DNA of 64,000 nucleotides from Smittia aterrima. Its lineage: Eukaryota; Arthropoda; Insecta; Diptera; Chironomidae. Position numbers and translations under genes: made by a program. The stretch spans positions 18,879,537 to 18,943,536 of the forward strand of contig CP093829.1 of the NCBI GenBank assembly GCA_033063855.1. The letters run 5' to 3'. Each line of letters starts with the position of its first letter. Positions within the stretch are counted from its first letter, which is position 1. The notes below the pieces were generated by a model that searched no databases, was not told where the DNA came from, and worked only from the letters and a program-made list of their open reading frames with translations. This document shows, piece by piece, positions 28,101 to 43,100 of this stretch.

Positions 28101-31100
28101 TTTGTGAGTGACAAAAAGAACTTGTTCATTGTTTGCATGAAATATTTGCTCGAGATAAATGCAGCAAAGATTTTTTTAAAAAGCATTATGCACGATAATG
28201 TTGGCAGCAACAAGAAAAGATTTCCGTGCAAACACAATCGTTATTCATTCTGTAAGTGGAAACCTCTGAGAATGGAAACGTGAAGGAGAGAATGCAGTTG
28301 ATTGCAAAATAAGCAAGAGAAATGAGAGGAAATTTATGCAATCAGAGTTTCACATTCAAATCCAGCTCGTTGCATCTTTCTTCATCTTCAAATCTCTCTG
28401 GATGAAAGCAAAACAGATTCAAGAAGCTTCTTCAAGTTATCGATTTTATGTTTACATCTTCTCGGGTTGTCGGAAGGAAAATTGGAGAGAAAAGTTTCAT
28501 TTTGCATGTGGAAAATAACAACGAAATCAATGCTTATGTTGATTGCCTCTGTCGATGGAAGACTCAGCCTTGATTTGCGGATAGAAAACTCAGTCGAGCT
28601 GAACAGCAAATGTTGTAATAAAACTTTCTATTCGAACAAAAACTCTTGAGTGCTTCTGAAAACTTTCTCCTCATAATTTCCCTTCCAGAAGCTTTTACGT
28701 TATTCGAGTGTAAACGTAATTAAAAAATCTTTTTGCAATGAACTGATTTCCCAATTAAGTCACCAGAGACGAAAGGAGAGAAGGAGGAATGACATTTCTG
28801 GAATGTAATAAACGTCTCCTTAAGTTGCAAAATTCTTCATTCGCCGTTCTTGTGCACTTTATGATCCTTTTTTATGTTTAAGAATGTCAATAAAGCGACT
28901 TGGAAGCATAAACTTTCGACTTCAACCCACGACATAATGTGCTTTTTCAATTTTCAAGTCGATAAAGTTCAATAAAGTTGTTTTCGGTGTTCGAGACAAA
29001 GGAGACAACATTTCGTCTCGTTTGAGGAGAGAAAATATTATTCTTTCTTTTTGTGGCTCGAGATTTATGATGTGAAATCACCGTGAGACTTTTTTTTTAT
29101 CCCAAACCGAAGCAAACGACCGTTTGCAAATGTAATGAGAATTTTTTGATGATGATTCATTCGACGATGTCCATTAGAAGCATTTACCTAAATACGAGCT
29201 GTTTGTGAGGACCCAAAAAACTTTTAATGGATCGACCATTACAAGCCCGACAGATGTGGCATTTAAAGTTTAATTTTTCCGTTTGAACTTTTCTTTTTCG
29301 ATTTCAATTTGCGCGGTGAAAGCTTTTTTCCGAAAATACCGAACATGCATCGAAATGTTTGTTTGTTACAAATTATTTCGTTAATAATTGATTGGAAGGT
29401 TCGATGTGAAAGAAATCGTATAATTCGTTGGGTCTGCAGCCTCACATCGGAAAATTTTCCGAGCGTCAACGTAAATATTTAATAAATGTTCGCCTCTCTT
29501 TCTCTCGCTAATATTTTATTCACAAGCAGTTCATCATCGATTCCGCACAAGTTCCCTAAATTGTTTCCATCACTCGCACATCCACAGCACAATTTCACCA
29601 CAAGGTCGTGTAATAATCAAGCTTAATCGTCACATACAAAGAGAGTTTGAGAGAAGTGGTCAACATCAAAAATTCCAACGATGAGCACACGCGTTGAATC
29701 AAACTGAACTGAATTTGTTGAGAAGCAAGATCATTTGTACTAAGAATAAACACGGTAGCATGTTTGTGCATCACTCATATAGAGATTGCATCGCAATTTG
29801 CTCTCATTGCGGCCGAATTAAAGCATGCGAGACATGGTGAAGAGATTCCCGAAAGAAAAGGACTTGCAGTATTTTAAGGGGAGATACGAGCATCTCGTTG
29901 TATTTTTGGGTTTCGCTCTCGATGCGACTGTTTGTTATACAAATTCATCGAAACTCATGCGCATTTAAAGCAATTGCTCTTCAAAAATCACATAATTCAT
30001 AGCTTTTAGCTCTCATCTACTGTTAAGTGCACGTCAAGCCGGCATGGCAATCGAAAGCTTTGTAGAGTTTTCCATTCAGAAACGTTTGTTCTAAAGAAGT
30101 GGGGATAAAGCTCTCTGACTCTCACGGAAAACTCAGAGACTCAAAGGAAATCTAAGAGAGCGAAAGCATCTTCTTCTCTCTTCGATTCAACACAAAATGT
30201 GTTGAATATTGCTTTTCTATGTTAAGTTAAGAAATCACAAAACATTCAAGTTTATTGTACTTTGGAAAATAAATTTTGTTGTCTTCTTATTCAGCCGTCG
30301 TCATATCGAACGACAATATGTCAACAAACATAAATTTTGTATCAACGACTTTTGAATTTTTTAACCAAATGCTTTATCGCTCGACTCTGCTGTTGCAATG
30401 ATTTTATGGCTTTCTAAGGTTGGAAATATTTCATTCCTTGAAGTTAAAAGATTTTGATGATGAAATATTCTCATCTCGCGCGTGATGGACGGAAAATTAT
30501 TAAATGGATTTAAACTAAAAGATTGAACAAACTTTTCAAATTAAAGGAACAGTCAGTCAATTTTTCTAAAAGCTTAAAAGTTTTGCTTGTTATAGTTTAT
30601 CATAAACTTTGTTGTTTGGACTAAATTAATCTTCAACATAAATATCCGTTGAGGGATTTTCTTTTTTTTAAGTTTTCCGATCTATTCCAAAAAGGATTTT
30701 CCTCGAGTTTTTCAACTGTAGATGGCGAAAGTAATCGCTGAAAGGAATTTTCCTTTTTCATTTCTAGTCAGGACTCACTTGAATTCAACTCAGGACTCTT
30801 TTCATTTTGAGTCAAGATTCATAGAAAAATATTTTTCATTCAGGACACTTCGAATTATTTTTTTGATATCAAAGACACTCAGAAATATTTTTATCGAAAT
30901 TATTTTTTAGAACTCTTATCGTACTAGCAAAGAATGATTCCGCGATATTCTTTAAACTCTTCTCGCATTTTAGTAACGTCTGAAGCTTAAATCATTTATC
31001 GAAATGCTTCGTCTTCTTTTCTTGAATTCCGCTCATGCTTGCAAGCTTCCGAGATAAAGCTCACAGTTTGGAGCTTAAAAAAAAGCTATGAATGATTTAT

Positions 31101-34100
31101 CGTCGTTTAACGCGCTCCTCTTAGCATTGACACGAGCGTTACGATAAATCATCGGTTGCTGTTATTAAAGGTTAATTTTTCATAAAGTGATAATTGATGT
31201 TACCTCATTAATCTGTGGATATAAACGCGCAGCGAGATTAAGCTTACGAGTGGGGAGTAAAGTCGATGTGAAGTGTTTTATCATTCATAATTAACTTTAT
31301 ATCGCGTTCAGAGAAAGTTTCTGTATCGTTCGTCGTATGCAAATCTGCAAATTGTTCTGATTAATCGACGCGTAATTAGGACGCACTTAAAAGAGGCGTT
31401 TCAGCCTTTTATGGCCTCATTATTCCCGCACATCGTAAAATGCTCACTTCTCATCCCACTCGGCCCCCTCTCATCGTCAAGAGGGGAAACTGATATATTT
31501 TAGTGAGCTCTTCGCTTTGGAATATGAACAGGATATGAGTGCCTGTGTCGTCGTTAAATTTGATGACGCTCTTTGATGTCGTTTTAATTTCATGTAGGCG
31601 AAATTTGTCGTTAGCCTTTGGCATTGTCAGTAACATGATGAAACCCGATAATAATTAATTTGGATAAAACTTATTTCCTTTCATTATGTCGAAAGTTATG
31701 AGCTCGTCTCAAAGGAGAACAAAGCTTTTCGATATAAATCAGATTCTATCGACCTCAAGCTGATTTCAATCAAATGAGAGATCAACTGATAATGAAAGGT
31801 TGTGAATCACTGATGCCGTATTACAAAAGCCTTCGAAAGCTCCTCGAAAGACCGTCATCAATATCGTTTCCCATAAAATGGTATAGCAACAACATGAACG
31901 ACGCGCGGAAGTTTATGCACAGCTATAGCGAATGAGAGCGAAAGGAAGCAATCATAAAACATCCTACGAAGATAGACCGTAAAAAGTTTATAAAAATAAA
32001 TATTCAGCTTGACACACGTGTCTCGATAATGAAAATAAACGCATCTATAAGTTTATGATAGCTCTCTTCGTTTTCAATTCGAGAACAGTCGAAGCACACG
32101 ACATAAAAAGAGCGAGAAACATAAAACAATGCGTTGCATATAAAAAGTCTTCTTGGATCATCATAAAAAGCTTCTTCCACTTCTCATTTATAACCATCAT
32201 CTGTTCATTTGTTTACGCATCGACGAGCGACGCATCAAGATGTGTTTTGCCAAAAGCCATCATCGCTAATCCGCCAGTATATTATGATGAATTATTTATT
32301 ACAAATTGATCATGAGCAAACCTCTTGAATGTCGAATTTGACTGTTTGGCTTCGGATGTGTTTGATGAATCGGAACAACATGACGAGAAAGTTGAACGAA
32401 GGAAGAGCTTAGCGCAAACACGCCGAACGCAATATTATCATTTTATTACCAGATTGTCGGTTGCTGTTTTGTTGTGCTTAGAGATACTGAAGTAAGTAGC
32501 GAGTTAGTGGGTGGAGGGAGGAAACTATAATAACATCATTTGTCTTGATAGAATCATCATTACTTGGGCGAATCACTTAAACCGAAACAAATCGCTTTAT
32601 GTCGCTGTGTCTTCATAAAAATGTAATCGAGAAATAAGTGGCGAGCGGAAGTTGTTAAGTATGGAGACGACGTCATGCAAGACAACGAGTCGAGCGAATG
32701 ATTGATGGCGCATTTTTTCGATTGATATTCATCATTGAGCCTTGTTTAAGCTCAAGGAAAATACTTCCAAAGATGGATTGATACTTGAAATTTCCTCATA
32801 TTTCTTCTTTTTCTCTCTCATTGTCATGTCACCAGGAGTGGAAAGTTCTTATGATAGCCGACAGAAGGGATCAACAAACGTTTCCTGTGACGCGTTAAGC
32901 TAATGCGCTGTTAGAATATCGTTGGATGAGCAAAGCATTCCTCTTGACTGAGCTTAATGAAGCATATTTCAACGCCACTGCTTGAGATAGTCTGCAAAAA
33001 AACTAATCCTCGCCCTCTTCTGTTCACCACCCTTCACTCGAGGAATGGCTTTCCTCTTACTCAATGTGTTGTTAAAACCACTTCAGAATCTCTAAGCCAT
33101 GAACTTTCTTCTTTGGAATAACTTTCACGTTCAGTGTAATATGAACTTTTTCAATTTTCTACGTTTCGCAATAAAGCACACGTAGAATTCTTTCACTTCT
33201 CATTTACATTCGTTAGACTTCGTCCTTTCTTTTCCCTTAATGTCTTCCGGCTGAGTTTGAGCTGGGTTCAAAAGACATAAGTCTCCGTTTAATTATCCAG
33301 AAAGAGATAATTATGTGAAACGGAGAGGGGGCGATGAATGTGTTGCACAATGCATGTGATAATGATTTTAAATTGGGTCGTTAGTCAACGCCATGACATT
33401 GTAATTGAATGCTAATTGCAGTCGATTTATTCACAATTTTTCGGGTTGGCAGCGATGGTGTTGATATTTATGAAGTTTGTGGAGCTTCTCCGTTAAATCA
33501 TTGAACATTCCCTGATCATAACTTTCAAAACATGTATTCCTAGGCCGCTCCTCTATTCCCTTTCCATTGATCAGACATCTGCTCCACACAGTCATTCTAA
33601 CTATGAGTCTCGTAGATAGGATCATAATAGAATGCTAAATAAAATCATTCTCACTTGCTTCTGCTGTTTGAAATGTAGTCGCATCGAATGCGAGTCTATT
33701 TCAAATCATAGCGCATGGAGTGAAAAATTGAATACGATCGTGTGTTCCTTCGTTGAGAGTGTTTTTGAAAAACAATTGTACATTCTCATGCAACTACTTC
33801 AACTATTTTATTATTCGTGTGTAAACAGATGGCAAAGTGGAGCATAATAAGAGATTCCAACTTCCGTCTTCTCATCGTCTACTCGTTTCATCTTTCGCTT
33901 ATTCTTATTCAATCGGGGAAGTTTTGCGTTACGAGAGCGGGATGTGAAAGAGGGTCGAATTTACAATGACATTGCTGTTAGTGAGATGAAGCAGAGAGAG
34001 AAGACGAGGGAACTTGTTTTTTGTCAGACTTCAGTGCGCGCTGGTGAAATCAATTGTTATACGAGCTGAAGTTGAAATCACGTCGAGTAAAATGTGCATT

Positions 34101-37100
34101 GACAAGTGTACTCGAAGTGTTCGAGATCGAGAACACCATTGTTTAAAGTGCATTTGAATTTCTTTTCATTTCAAACATGCTGAGGCAGAGGAAGGAAGCC
34201 GTATCAGTAGAACGCGACAGAAAGGAGAAAGTTTCACGTTACTGGATTATCGAACAAGTCGAAAAGTTTTTACTAAATTGAAACGTGTAGTCGCGAAGTT
34301 TAATTCTCACGCTACAAAGCTCACTTCCTCCTTCGAAGAAAGTCTCGTCGCGTAACAGGCTGGGAGGTGAACGATGCGACACACAATAAAAAGAAAAGAA
34401 ACAAAAAAATAAATCCGAGAAGTTTGCGAAGGAAAACTTTGTAAACATGAGGCAATAACAAAATCTCTTGTCATTGTTAGTTTCTTAGTCATGTTTACAG
34501 TAACATTGTGCATCTAATGGATTGATTAAACGGTTGCTACGAGCGGATATTGATTTTATCATTAAATAGAGCGTGATTTTGAGATGATGAGAAAAGTTTC
34601 GAACGTTGCCGTCTTCGATAAATTTTATTAGCTTCATTAAAGCAATTTCCTTTTCGTTAGGTTCGCACGGCTCGATGGAAAAGCGCTCGTAATTATTTGC
34701 GTTAGAGAATATGGATGCGAAGAATTATAGTTGATTAACTCATCGAGAAAGTTTTGCTGCGCTACGAGTTGCGAACTCCTTTCGAAACAGATAATGAAAC
34801 TTTCCTTCATCTTTTTGCATGAAATCAGCAACGAGCATTAGGAAAAGTTTAAAAGAGCTTTTATTATTGCTCGCTATTATAAAGCCAATGATGATAGCAG
34901 CAATTGTTGTTGAAGAGCCTGCTATTGAAATTAAAGTGAAACTCGGAATCGATTTGATTCTTCAATCTCATTTTACGGAAAGTTCCTCTCACTACAGTCG
35001 ACACTAACGTATCGCTCCCACGTCAGCCATTCCAACTGATAACATTCTTTCCCCCTCTCTCTCTCTCTCCTTTTCATCTACAGTATCGTCTTTTGTTGAA
35101 TGTCATCATCGGAATCTGTTTATAGCATGTCGTTCAAGAGGAGGAAGAAAAAAGTTTTGCATGCCTTGCGAGGATAATAAGCTTGCAACTCAAATGAAAT
35201 TTGTGATCGCTCGGTAAACAAACAAATAATTCTCGAAGTTTATTGCTCATTCATAACTCAACATTGAAATTTACAAATCATTAACTCGTGAGGATTGACG
35301 GCTGCGCTTATCTTTTCGACCCAACAGCTAAGGAGCGGTCAAGTGCTTGAGGCGGTTTAATGCTTTTTTGATTCAGATAAAGGAAAGCTGGCTTGGTGTA
35401 AGATCAACAAAAGTGTTTGATAAATATTTATAAACTACTTTCCAGACGATTCTGCCCGACAGATATCGCATTTCATCCCCACTCCTTTCCTTCAATGGAA
35501 ACGAAAGGAAAGTGCGAGAAGAGCTTTTGCGCAATCTCGTGGAAAAGTATTTTCAATGGAACGAAGGAAAAAGCATTCCAACCCTTCCACTGCGTTCCTA
35601 CATTCAACCAAGCTTTCGCCACTTCCCTTTAATATTAAATTCTTCTCAGCATATTAAATTTTCATTAAATATGTCAATGGTGACGGTACGCCAAATTAAA
35701 AAAATAAAAGAGAGACAGAGAGCTTGTCGAGTGAGAGATGAAAATTTATATTGAATATTCAAATTGCGTTATTGAAAATATTCGAATAACTTTTCGCGAA
35801 AATTTTATTAATTGTGAGCCACTCGAGTCGATTTTTAGTCACTCACCTTTGCTCTCTCTCTCTCGTAAATAATGAGCCAGTTGTTTGAATTTTAGTTCGC
35901 AAACTAACATTTCACGTTCGCCGGATGTTATTTCGGTTATAAATGCATAAACTGAATGTGTGACGTTTGGTGGCCTGACATAATGACTCGTCTGGCGCCC
36001 CGGATGCTTGATCAAGAAACCACAAATATTTGCATCTGTTATTAATTTAACCGCATCGTTTTTTAATTATGATTTTCACTCTCTCCCCCAGTTCAGCTTT
36101 TTCGTTCGTTCACTGGCAATGACAGTGGAGCTTAACGTTTGCCGCGATTCATAATAGAATTCAAATCATTGCTAATTAATAATTGAAATGTGCAGCTAAT
36201 GAAAACCAAAGCCGATGAGGAAACCGCGCTATTCACGCCAAGCCGTCACATGCCCGCCATGTATCATTATCACAAAAGCATCCCACATAGCAATTAAAAT
36301 TGTCGTTACTCAAAATGTCTCTCTGATTTCTCGTAAATGGAGGGAAAACGTGAAAAATGACTTACATTAATTACTACTTCAGCACATTTATTGTCCCCTC
36401 AACAGTCGTTTTGCTATCTCGCAGTTCTACGACCGACAACAACGGACTCCCCTTTTCACTTACCTATAAGAGAAAGAGTAAAATCAAAATTAGATTATTT
36501 TTTTCTGGGAGAGAGGGTAACAAGGTTTTTAATGATCTGCAGAAGAGAGCTCTCAGACGAATGGGAGGAAAAGGTCAAATAGTGTCTCGCGCAAGCAGTC
36601 GAGCTATTGATTAATGCTTAATTGCGAAGTTGAGTGTTATCGGATCATTAAAATCACATTCTCGTCGCCTCCGAGAAGCAAAGTTGCCAGCTGACGCGAA
36701 AAGGTATTTTCTGCTGTCAAAGTTTTATTGCCATACAATTTCAAGACTTTCGGTTGCCTTCTCCTCATTTGTTCGGTTTTATTGGCTTCTGCTCGTAAAT
36801 TACATAACGGCCACAACAATGCTTCAAGGAAAGGTTGTTAATTTGAGCTTCGTAAGCTGTTGTGGCTTCTGATTGACAGTGTAAGTTACATGCGAATGTC
36901 AATCGATATCTTCGAAGATTTTATCGAAAAATCGATTGTCTGACGCAGAAAGCAACGTCAGTAAAGCAATTCGTGGTGAGTTTAGTATGCGATTGACGGG
37001 CGTTTCGATACAATTACGTTTCTCACTTCTGGCACTGGAGCGATCAGTGAACGTGAGACAATGTCGAGATGCTTGAAGATATTCGGAGCATAAATCGAAA

Positions 37101-40100
37101 CAAAATACGCTCGCAGCGATAAAGTTTCATGTGCACAGCTCTTAACTGTTATCGCACTTGCTTTCGTTTGTAATTATGCTGTGACAAAACCTCGGAGAGA
37201 AAAGTTACTGTTGAGCGATAACAGTTTAGAACACGAAAAACGAAAAGTTTTCTTCGCAAAATAATTGTACTTTCCACTAAATGAACTCTCGTTTCAACAA
37301 TGTTCACATATTATGACGAAGTAAAAAGCTGTGGAGGGAAAAATGCTTTTGCTGAAATATTAACAAAGCAAGCAGCATAAAACAGCAATTTCCAACCACC
37401 GAAGAACATTTATGTTGAATGTGCTTTTTTAAATATTTTATGGAGGTTATGTGCGGAATCCCCGAGAGCTGTATGAACTACTCTAACGAAAGAGCACGGG
37501 CGAGAGCGAGAAAAAAAAAAACGAATTGAGTGGAAGTTCCAGGGAAAATTTAAATCATTTTTATTAACTGCCTTTCGTAATAATCGCAAAATTGCTTGAA
37601 CGTGATTTTTAATTTCACCCTCTCTCACATTCATTCCCCGTCGCATACATTCTCCTGTTTCACGATTGAGGAGACTCGGAAAGAAAATGTTTCGCTTTTG
37701 CTCTCGACGCAATAGAAGATCAAAAATAATGTTGCGAATGTTTTTGATTTTTTATTCGAATTTAGCGCATGAGGAGTTTGCGAAAGGGAATCGGAATTTA
37801 ATAAACAACATTTTAATAGCACTCGAGAATTCCACAACTCATTTGGTGAAGAGAAGAACTCGTAAATGAATTCTTTCAAGCATTGGGTTGTTTGATTTCC
37901 CTGGACGGGGAGTTCGTTGTTTGACTTTTCCTTTTGCACCATGAAAATCAAACGGAAAATCGTTCGTTTTTTAAGCGTCGAACAAAAAAAAAGTCTCGAA
38001 CGAGATAAAATGAGCCATTTATTTCGTTTCTGTCTTTCTGATCTCGAGAGCGAGCGGGAACAGTAGCAGTCTAAAGAGCAATTTAAACAAATTGTATTAA
38101 GCACTGAATTTGAATTCTACTGGGCCAAATTAAGCTGGAAATTGACAGGAGAAGCGAAGGGGGAAGCAGGCGGGTAAAACTATCCGAGAACTTATTTATT
38201 GCATTTCCCTCTTCTTGCGAGAATGAATTTTTCCCTTGAAGATTATTGAGGTAGAAAATGTCTGCAGAAATCTCCGATCCATGTAATCATTAGCATTTTA
38301 CTGAGCAAGATAGGACGCTCTTACAAAATCCCAATGAATCTGCAAATTAAGACTTTGGAGATTTGTAAGGAATTTTGCATAAACGTAGCTTGGCGAATCT
38401 TTTGCATTCGCTCATTCAAAATCAAATTTCATTTCAAGAATTTACTTATGCAAGCTCGAGCCCGAAGGGATTTAAAATTAGTTCATTGTTTTTAAGGCAC
38501 AAAACCCGAGTAAGAGAGGGGAGAAAGCTTATCATGCTTTCTTAATTCTCATCGTACACTGAAAACACGTTGTTCGCTCAGAGGAGAATCCATAAGATAA
38601 TTAAAAAGTTTTCGGTTGTAAACTATTCTCTACCTTAGCGCTTAAGCTTCTCAAAAACATGAAAGTTTAGTTTGATTTTGTCGTTTAATAAATTTTAATT
38701 AAATTTTCGTCAACGTTCTCAACTGTTTTCAATCTGAATTAATTATTTGCTTCTTTCGCGATGAAAGAACTTTTTAATTGTCTTAATGGAAGTTTTTGTT
38801 TGAGACGAAATGATAAAATGAGCAACGAAACGAAACGTGGAGAATTGCAAAACTTGCAGTTTGAGTTTAAAACGAAACTAATGTTCAAAGTTTTCGTCTC
38901 GTTCCGAGGACTTAAGAGCACTTTCGGTTCTGCCTTTAATTACACTTGTCAGTTGTCCAGAAGCGATTAAACTTTTCCAACAAACGATTCTCTCTCCAGA
39001 ACTTTGTAAAATTACAATATCAATAAAACAAAATCAAATTTCTCTCTTGTTATCGAGTTGACTTGTGCCCCGAGCACCACTCGTGTCTTATCAAAATTGA
39101 GATTGTGTTTGTAATTAGTTTAAATAGTTGATCAAGCTGAGTGACAAAGCAATCCTTAATTCAGTTTCGCAATTTCTAATCAACTCGAATTGCTTGACAG
39201 AGCGAAGGCGACAGTCCAATACATTGTTTAGTTTAATTTTGTTTTGACATCATTTGCTCGCCTTGATTGTTAACTATCCAAACATCGTTAACTTCATGTA
39301 AACATATTTTAAAGATGTATTATGGTAATTTATTTTCCTGGAGCGCCTCCGAGGCTTAAAGTAATTTGTCTGAGAGCTCATTGAAGGGAATTTTCAAGGG
39401 AGAACTTTCAAAGATGCTAACTGACACTTTCATGTGATTTACAATGTGAAATTAACTTTGTCTTGCCACTTGCTCTCCCATAGCGTCGTTTGACATCTCT
39501 GAAAGCTCGCAAAGCTTAACAAAAAGAGGAAATCAAAATATTTACCTGAGTTGGGCTGTTGATTACTGTTGGGACGGGCGGATGGTGCACCATCACGAGC
39601 TTCCACCTCCAAAGCATAAGCGCCTTGTTTCTCTCGATCAAAAACAACCTTCGTGAAAATCTCTCCGCTTTGAAGATTAATCTCGAAGAAATCTTTGCCT
39701 TCATTGCGTGGCGAGTCTACGACGTAGTAGTAAACCTCTGTTGGGAAAAGAACAAGAACGAAGCAGAAATGATGAGTTTGAAGTTGTTGGTGAAACAAGA
39801 GTTTATAAACATTTTGAGGGGAGAAATCACTAAACTTTACAAATTTTTAATTAAGCTCATCAAAATTTCATTGAGCAATTCAATTAACGAAAAGAGCTCG
39901 CAAATTATTCAAAAGCTTCTGGTCAAACTGAAATATTTTAATCTGCTTTAAACAGACAATGCTTCAACATCACCTCGTTCAGTTCAAAAAAAATGAGTTT
40001 AATGCTTCAAAAGCTCTTCGTTATCATTCCGCTGTCACGACATAAAAGTAATCTTTGTCAACGACGCGATGTCGAGCATAAATTTATGTATCTGACGCTT

Positions 40101-43100
40101 CATGACTTCATTTCCCCGGCTTTGAAATGTTATCAACCTCTTTACTCTAAATTTATTTCACATTCAAGATAATTGACGCCTTTTTCGGGACGCAAGAATA
40201 ATTATTCCTCTGATTAGCATAAACGGGTTGATGAGAAGTAAGAGAGCACGAAGAAGGAGAGAGAGATATTAATTGTAATGAGGATTAAATATTACATCGT
40301 TCTCTTCTTCGTAATTGAGTGCTCTATAATTATGAATTAATAACCGAGGCGTTTTTCGTCTGCTAAGCAATAAACGATTATTAAAAACCGATTACGTTGA
40401 ATTTATGGAAATTCGCTTTGAAAGAATGAACTTTTCAGTCAGACATGAGATGAATTAATGAATTGGAAATTAATATTCTCGACTTTCAAGTTGAAAAGCT
40501 ATTCAAATAGTTTATTGAACCAAATAAAAATTAAAAAGGAAATAACTGGATCAGGGAATGAACGTACGGTTGCTAGGGAAAGTTCCATCTTTATCAATGG
40601 CATTGACTTGAGTAACTTTAGTTCCGATGGGCTCTCCTTCAAGAACAGTTTCCTGCTCACGCTCAGTGAAGAGCGGAATCTCATCGTTCACGTCCTCGAG
40701 CATGATGTAGACAGTCGCCTCAGATGCAAGTTGTTGAGCTCCATTGTTCTGTTAATGAATGAGAAATTCAGAGGATGAAAAAGTTATCAACATAAAGTTC
40801 AACGTAACATTTCATTTTCCACAGACACATCAAGTCACATCGCTTTGTTCCATTCATTCATTCGCTTAGCTAACAACTCATCCCTACGATAACCAAGTTT
40901 TACAACGTGTAATTTTCATAAACCCGACATTTATTCAATTTAGGACATCGCAAATCAAAGCAACGCAATCTACGGAGGTCATTACGAGCAGACAAATTGA
41001 TTTACATAGTTGCGGAAATTGAATGATTTGATTTCCAGTGAAATGCAAATTGACTCACTTCATTATTATTTCGATCACGTCCATTTGGCCTCAATATATT
41101 TATTGCACTTTGAGTGGTTTCAATCACCAAAAAATGAGAGATTAATTGAAAAGTTCTAGCGGAAATATTTTTCAAATCAAATTAATCAAAACTTGAAATT
41201 TCGTTTTATTCGTTGAACGCGACTTAATTGAAAAGCTTTTACAGAATCAAAGTGTCATCGTGATAATCTGTTTTTCCATCGCAATCTCTGTCTTCCTAGC
41301 GGCGATAAATATTCAAGAACATTTCATTTATCAACTTTTTTTTTGTTGGTTAAATGAAAGCGGAAGTTGAAGAGAAACGATGAGTGGCTTCTCTTGAATA
41401 TTTTTATTATTTTAGCTGACTCACTAAGATCTTGTTGTTTAAGATTGTCTGTAATTAATCAATCTTGAATTGGCGAACTTGAGTTGTTTTAATTCGTCGT
41501 CATGCAACTTTCTCTCTTCTCGCAATTTTCTTGTTGACTTGGCGCTGTCACTCGCGAGTGTCCATTGACATGAAAAACTGTCGTCAAACGATTAATTAAT
41601 TTGTGGTGAAGATAGCGGCGCCTCCTGTTTCTCTTTAATTAAGAGAAAGTTTTAATTAGCAATTGAGATTCGCGCCCAAAGCCCTTTCTAGGATAAACTT
41701 CCGCAATTAATTTCGGAAGATCTTAGTGATTTCCTAATCTTGATCAAGGTAATGACAACGTCGCGTAATTACCGCTGATCCAGGTACGCGAAAGGAAATC
41801 GAGAGGGGTCTATTTCAAATTCAAAGAATAAACCATAATCAATTAATTTCGATTAATTGGAGCAATTTTCCTTTCTTCTCGAAGGTGGAATCAACAGGAA
41901 AAGGTCTCGTTATCTCGTCAAAAGAGTGAAAGACGATCTCCGCTTTACTCGTTTTAATTGGCGAGTGATGATAACAGAAAGCAACGGATGCTACTTCCTT
42001 CGCCCCTCGCACATCAACAGCATCTGCTTTTGCCGTGTTCTTTATTAATTTAAATCATTTCCACTTAATTAATTTCACATAAAAACGCCCCGAGTATCCA
42101 TCACTTTAATAAATTCCAACTTTGCCGTCCCGACGTTTCATCTCTCGTCTGATAAACTGCGAAATTTTCTGACTCATTGAAGTTTAAAAGGAAAGGCGAA
42201 CAAAAGAAAATCTGATTTTATTTCACTGAACTCTCCATTCTTGAAAATTTTCGAATTCTGAATTTATTTCTTAATCTGCTTATGATGAAGGAGAGAAATT
42301 TTCGCGGCTATGGAAACGAACTTTTCTCGCTTCTCGTTAAAAAATATGCGAGTCGAATGACAAAGCGTTTAATAGTTACAAGCAGCAGCGCGCCAGCTTA
42401 ATAATTTTATGAGTTTCCGCTTGCTCTCCTTTTCCTTTAAGCATCTCGAGATGATATTAAAAATGTTATTAAACTTTTTTCCCTCTTCTTCCGACATTCA
42501 TAATAGTTTTATCTTCCTTCAAGGGTCATTCGGTGTTTTGAGTAAAAGTTCTCGCTGCCATAAAAACGATGTCGTCTCTAAAGCCTTCTCCTTAAGATTC
42601 CACGTTGTGTAATTTGCTATCTCTCGAATAAAATAAAGCAAAAGGAAAACTTCCTCTCGCTGTCGCTTTCAAATGTTTTAAGTTTGCTTTGGACTTTAAG
42701 ATTTTCGTCGCTCATCGCAAATTTTGCGCTGTTTGCAGAGACCGAAAGGATTTTTAACGAGATTCCTGCTTGCTCATTCTTATTCAACTTTCAATTCTTC
42801 TGGCTATGCGACCCCCTCGCTTCCTCGACTCTGCCAAAGGATATCTGGCAAAGACGTTTTAAGGAATTAAATTTAAATTTTTTTTACAACCACCTCTCAC
42901 TCCTCGTCGCTTCCACTTATTTCTCGTTTCTTTTGTCAACTCGCCTTTTGATGGAAATTAAGTATCATAGTGTTATTTTGCATAAAATGTAATTTAAATA
43001 ATTGAACGAGAGCAGGAAAGGAGAAGCGAGAAGTGGCGAGAATCTTGATAGTGCTCGAAGGTAAACGGGAGAATGCGACACTTCGCTATTCGAGTCCCTC

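Noticed and set aside
30765..30850. Three TCAGGAC words suggesting a minisatellite
   Set aside because: Spacing is irregular and the flanks do not align.
32055..32309. 84-codon plus-strand frame in the long intron with a hydrophobic middle
   Set aside because: No signal peptide at the start, no recognised family and no supporting context.
37631..38104. 157-codon minus-strand frame, the longest in the 12.9-kb intron
   Set aside because: Serine- and leucine-rich low-complexity reading without domain motifs; e9 and e10 join directly, so it is not a missing constitutive exon.
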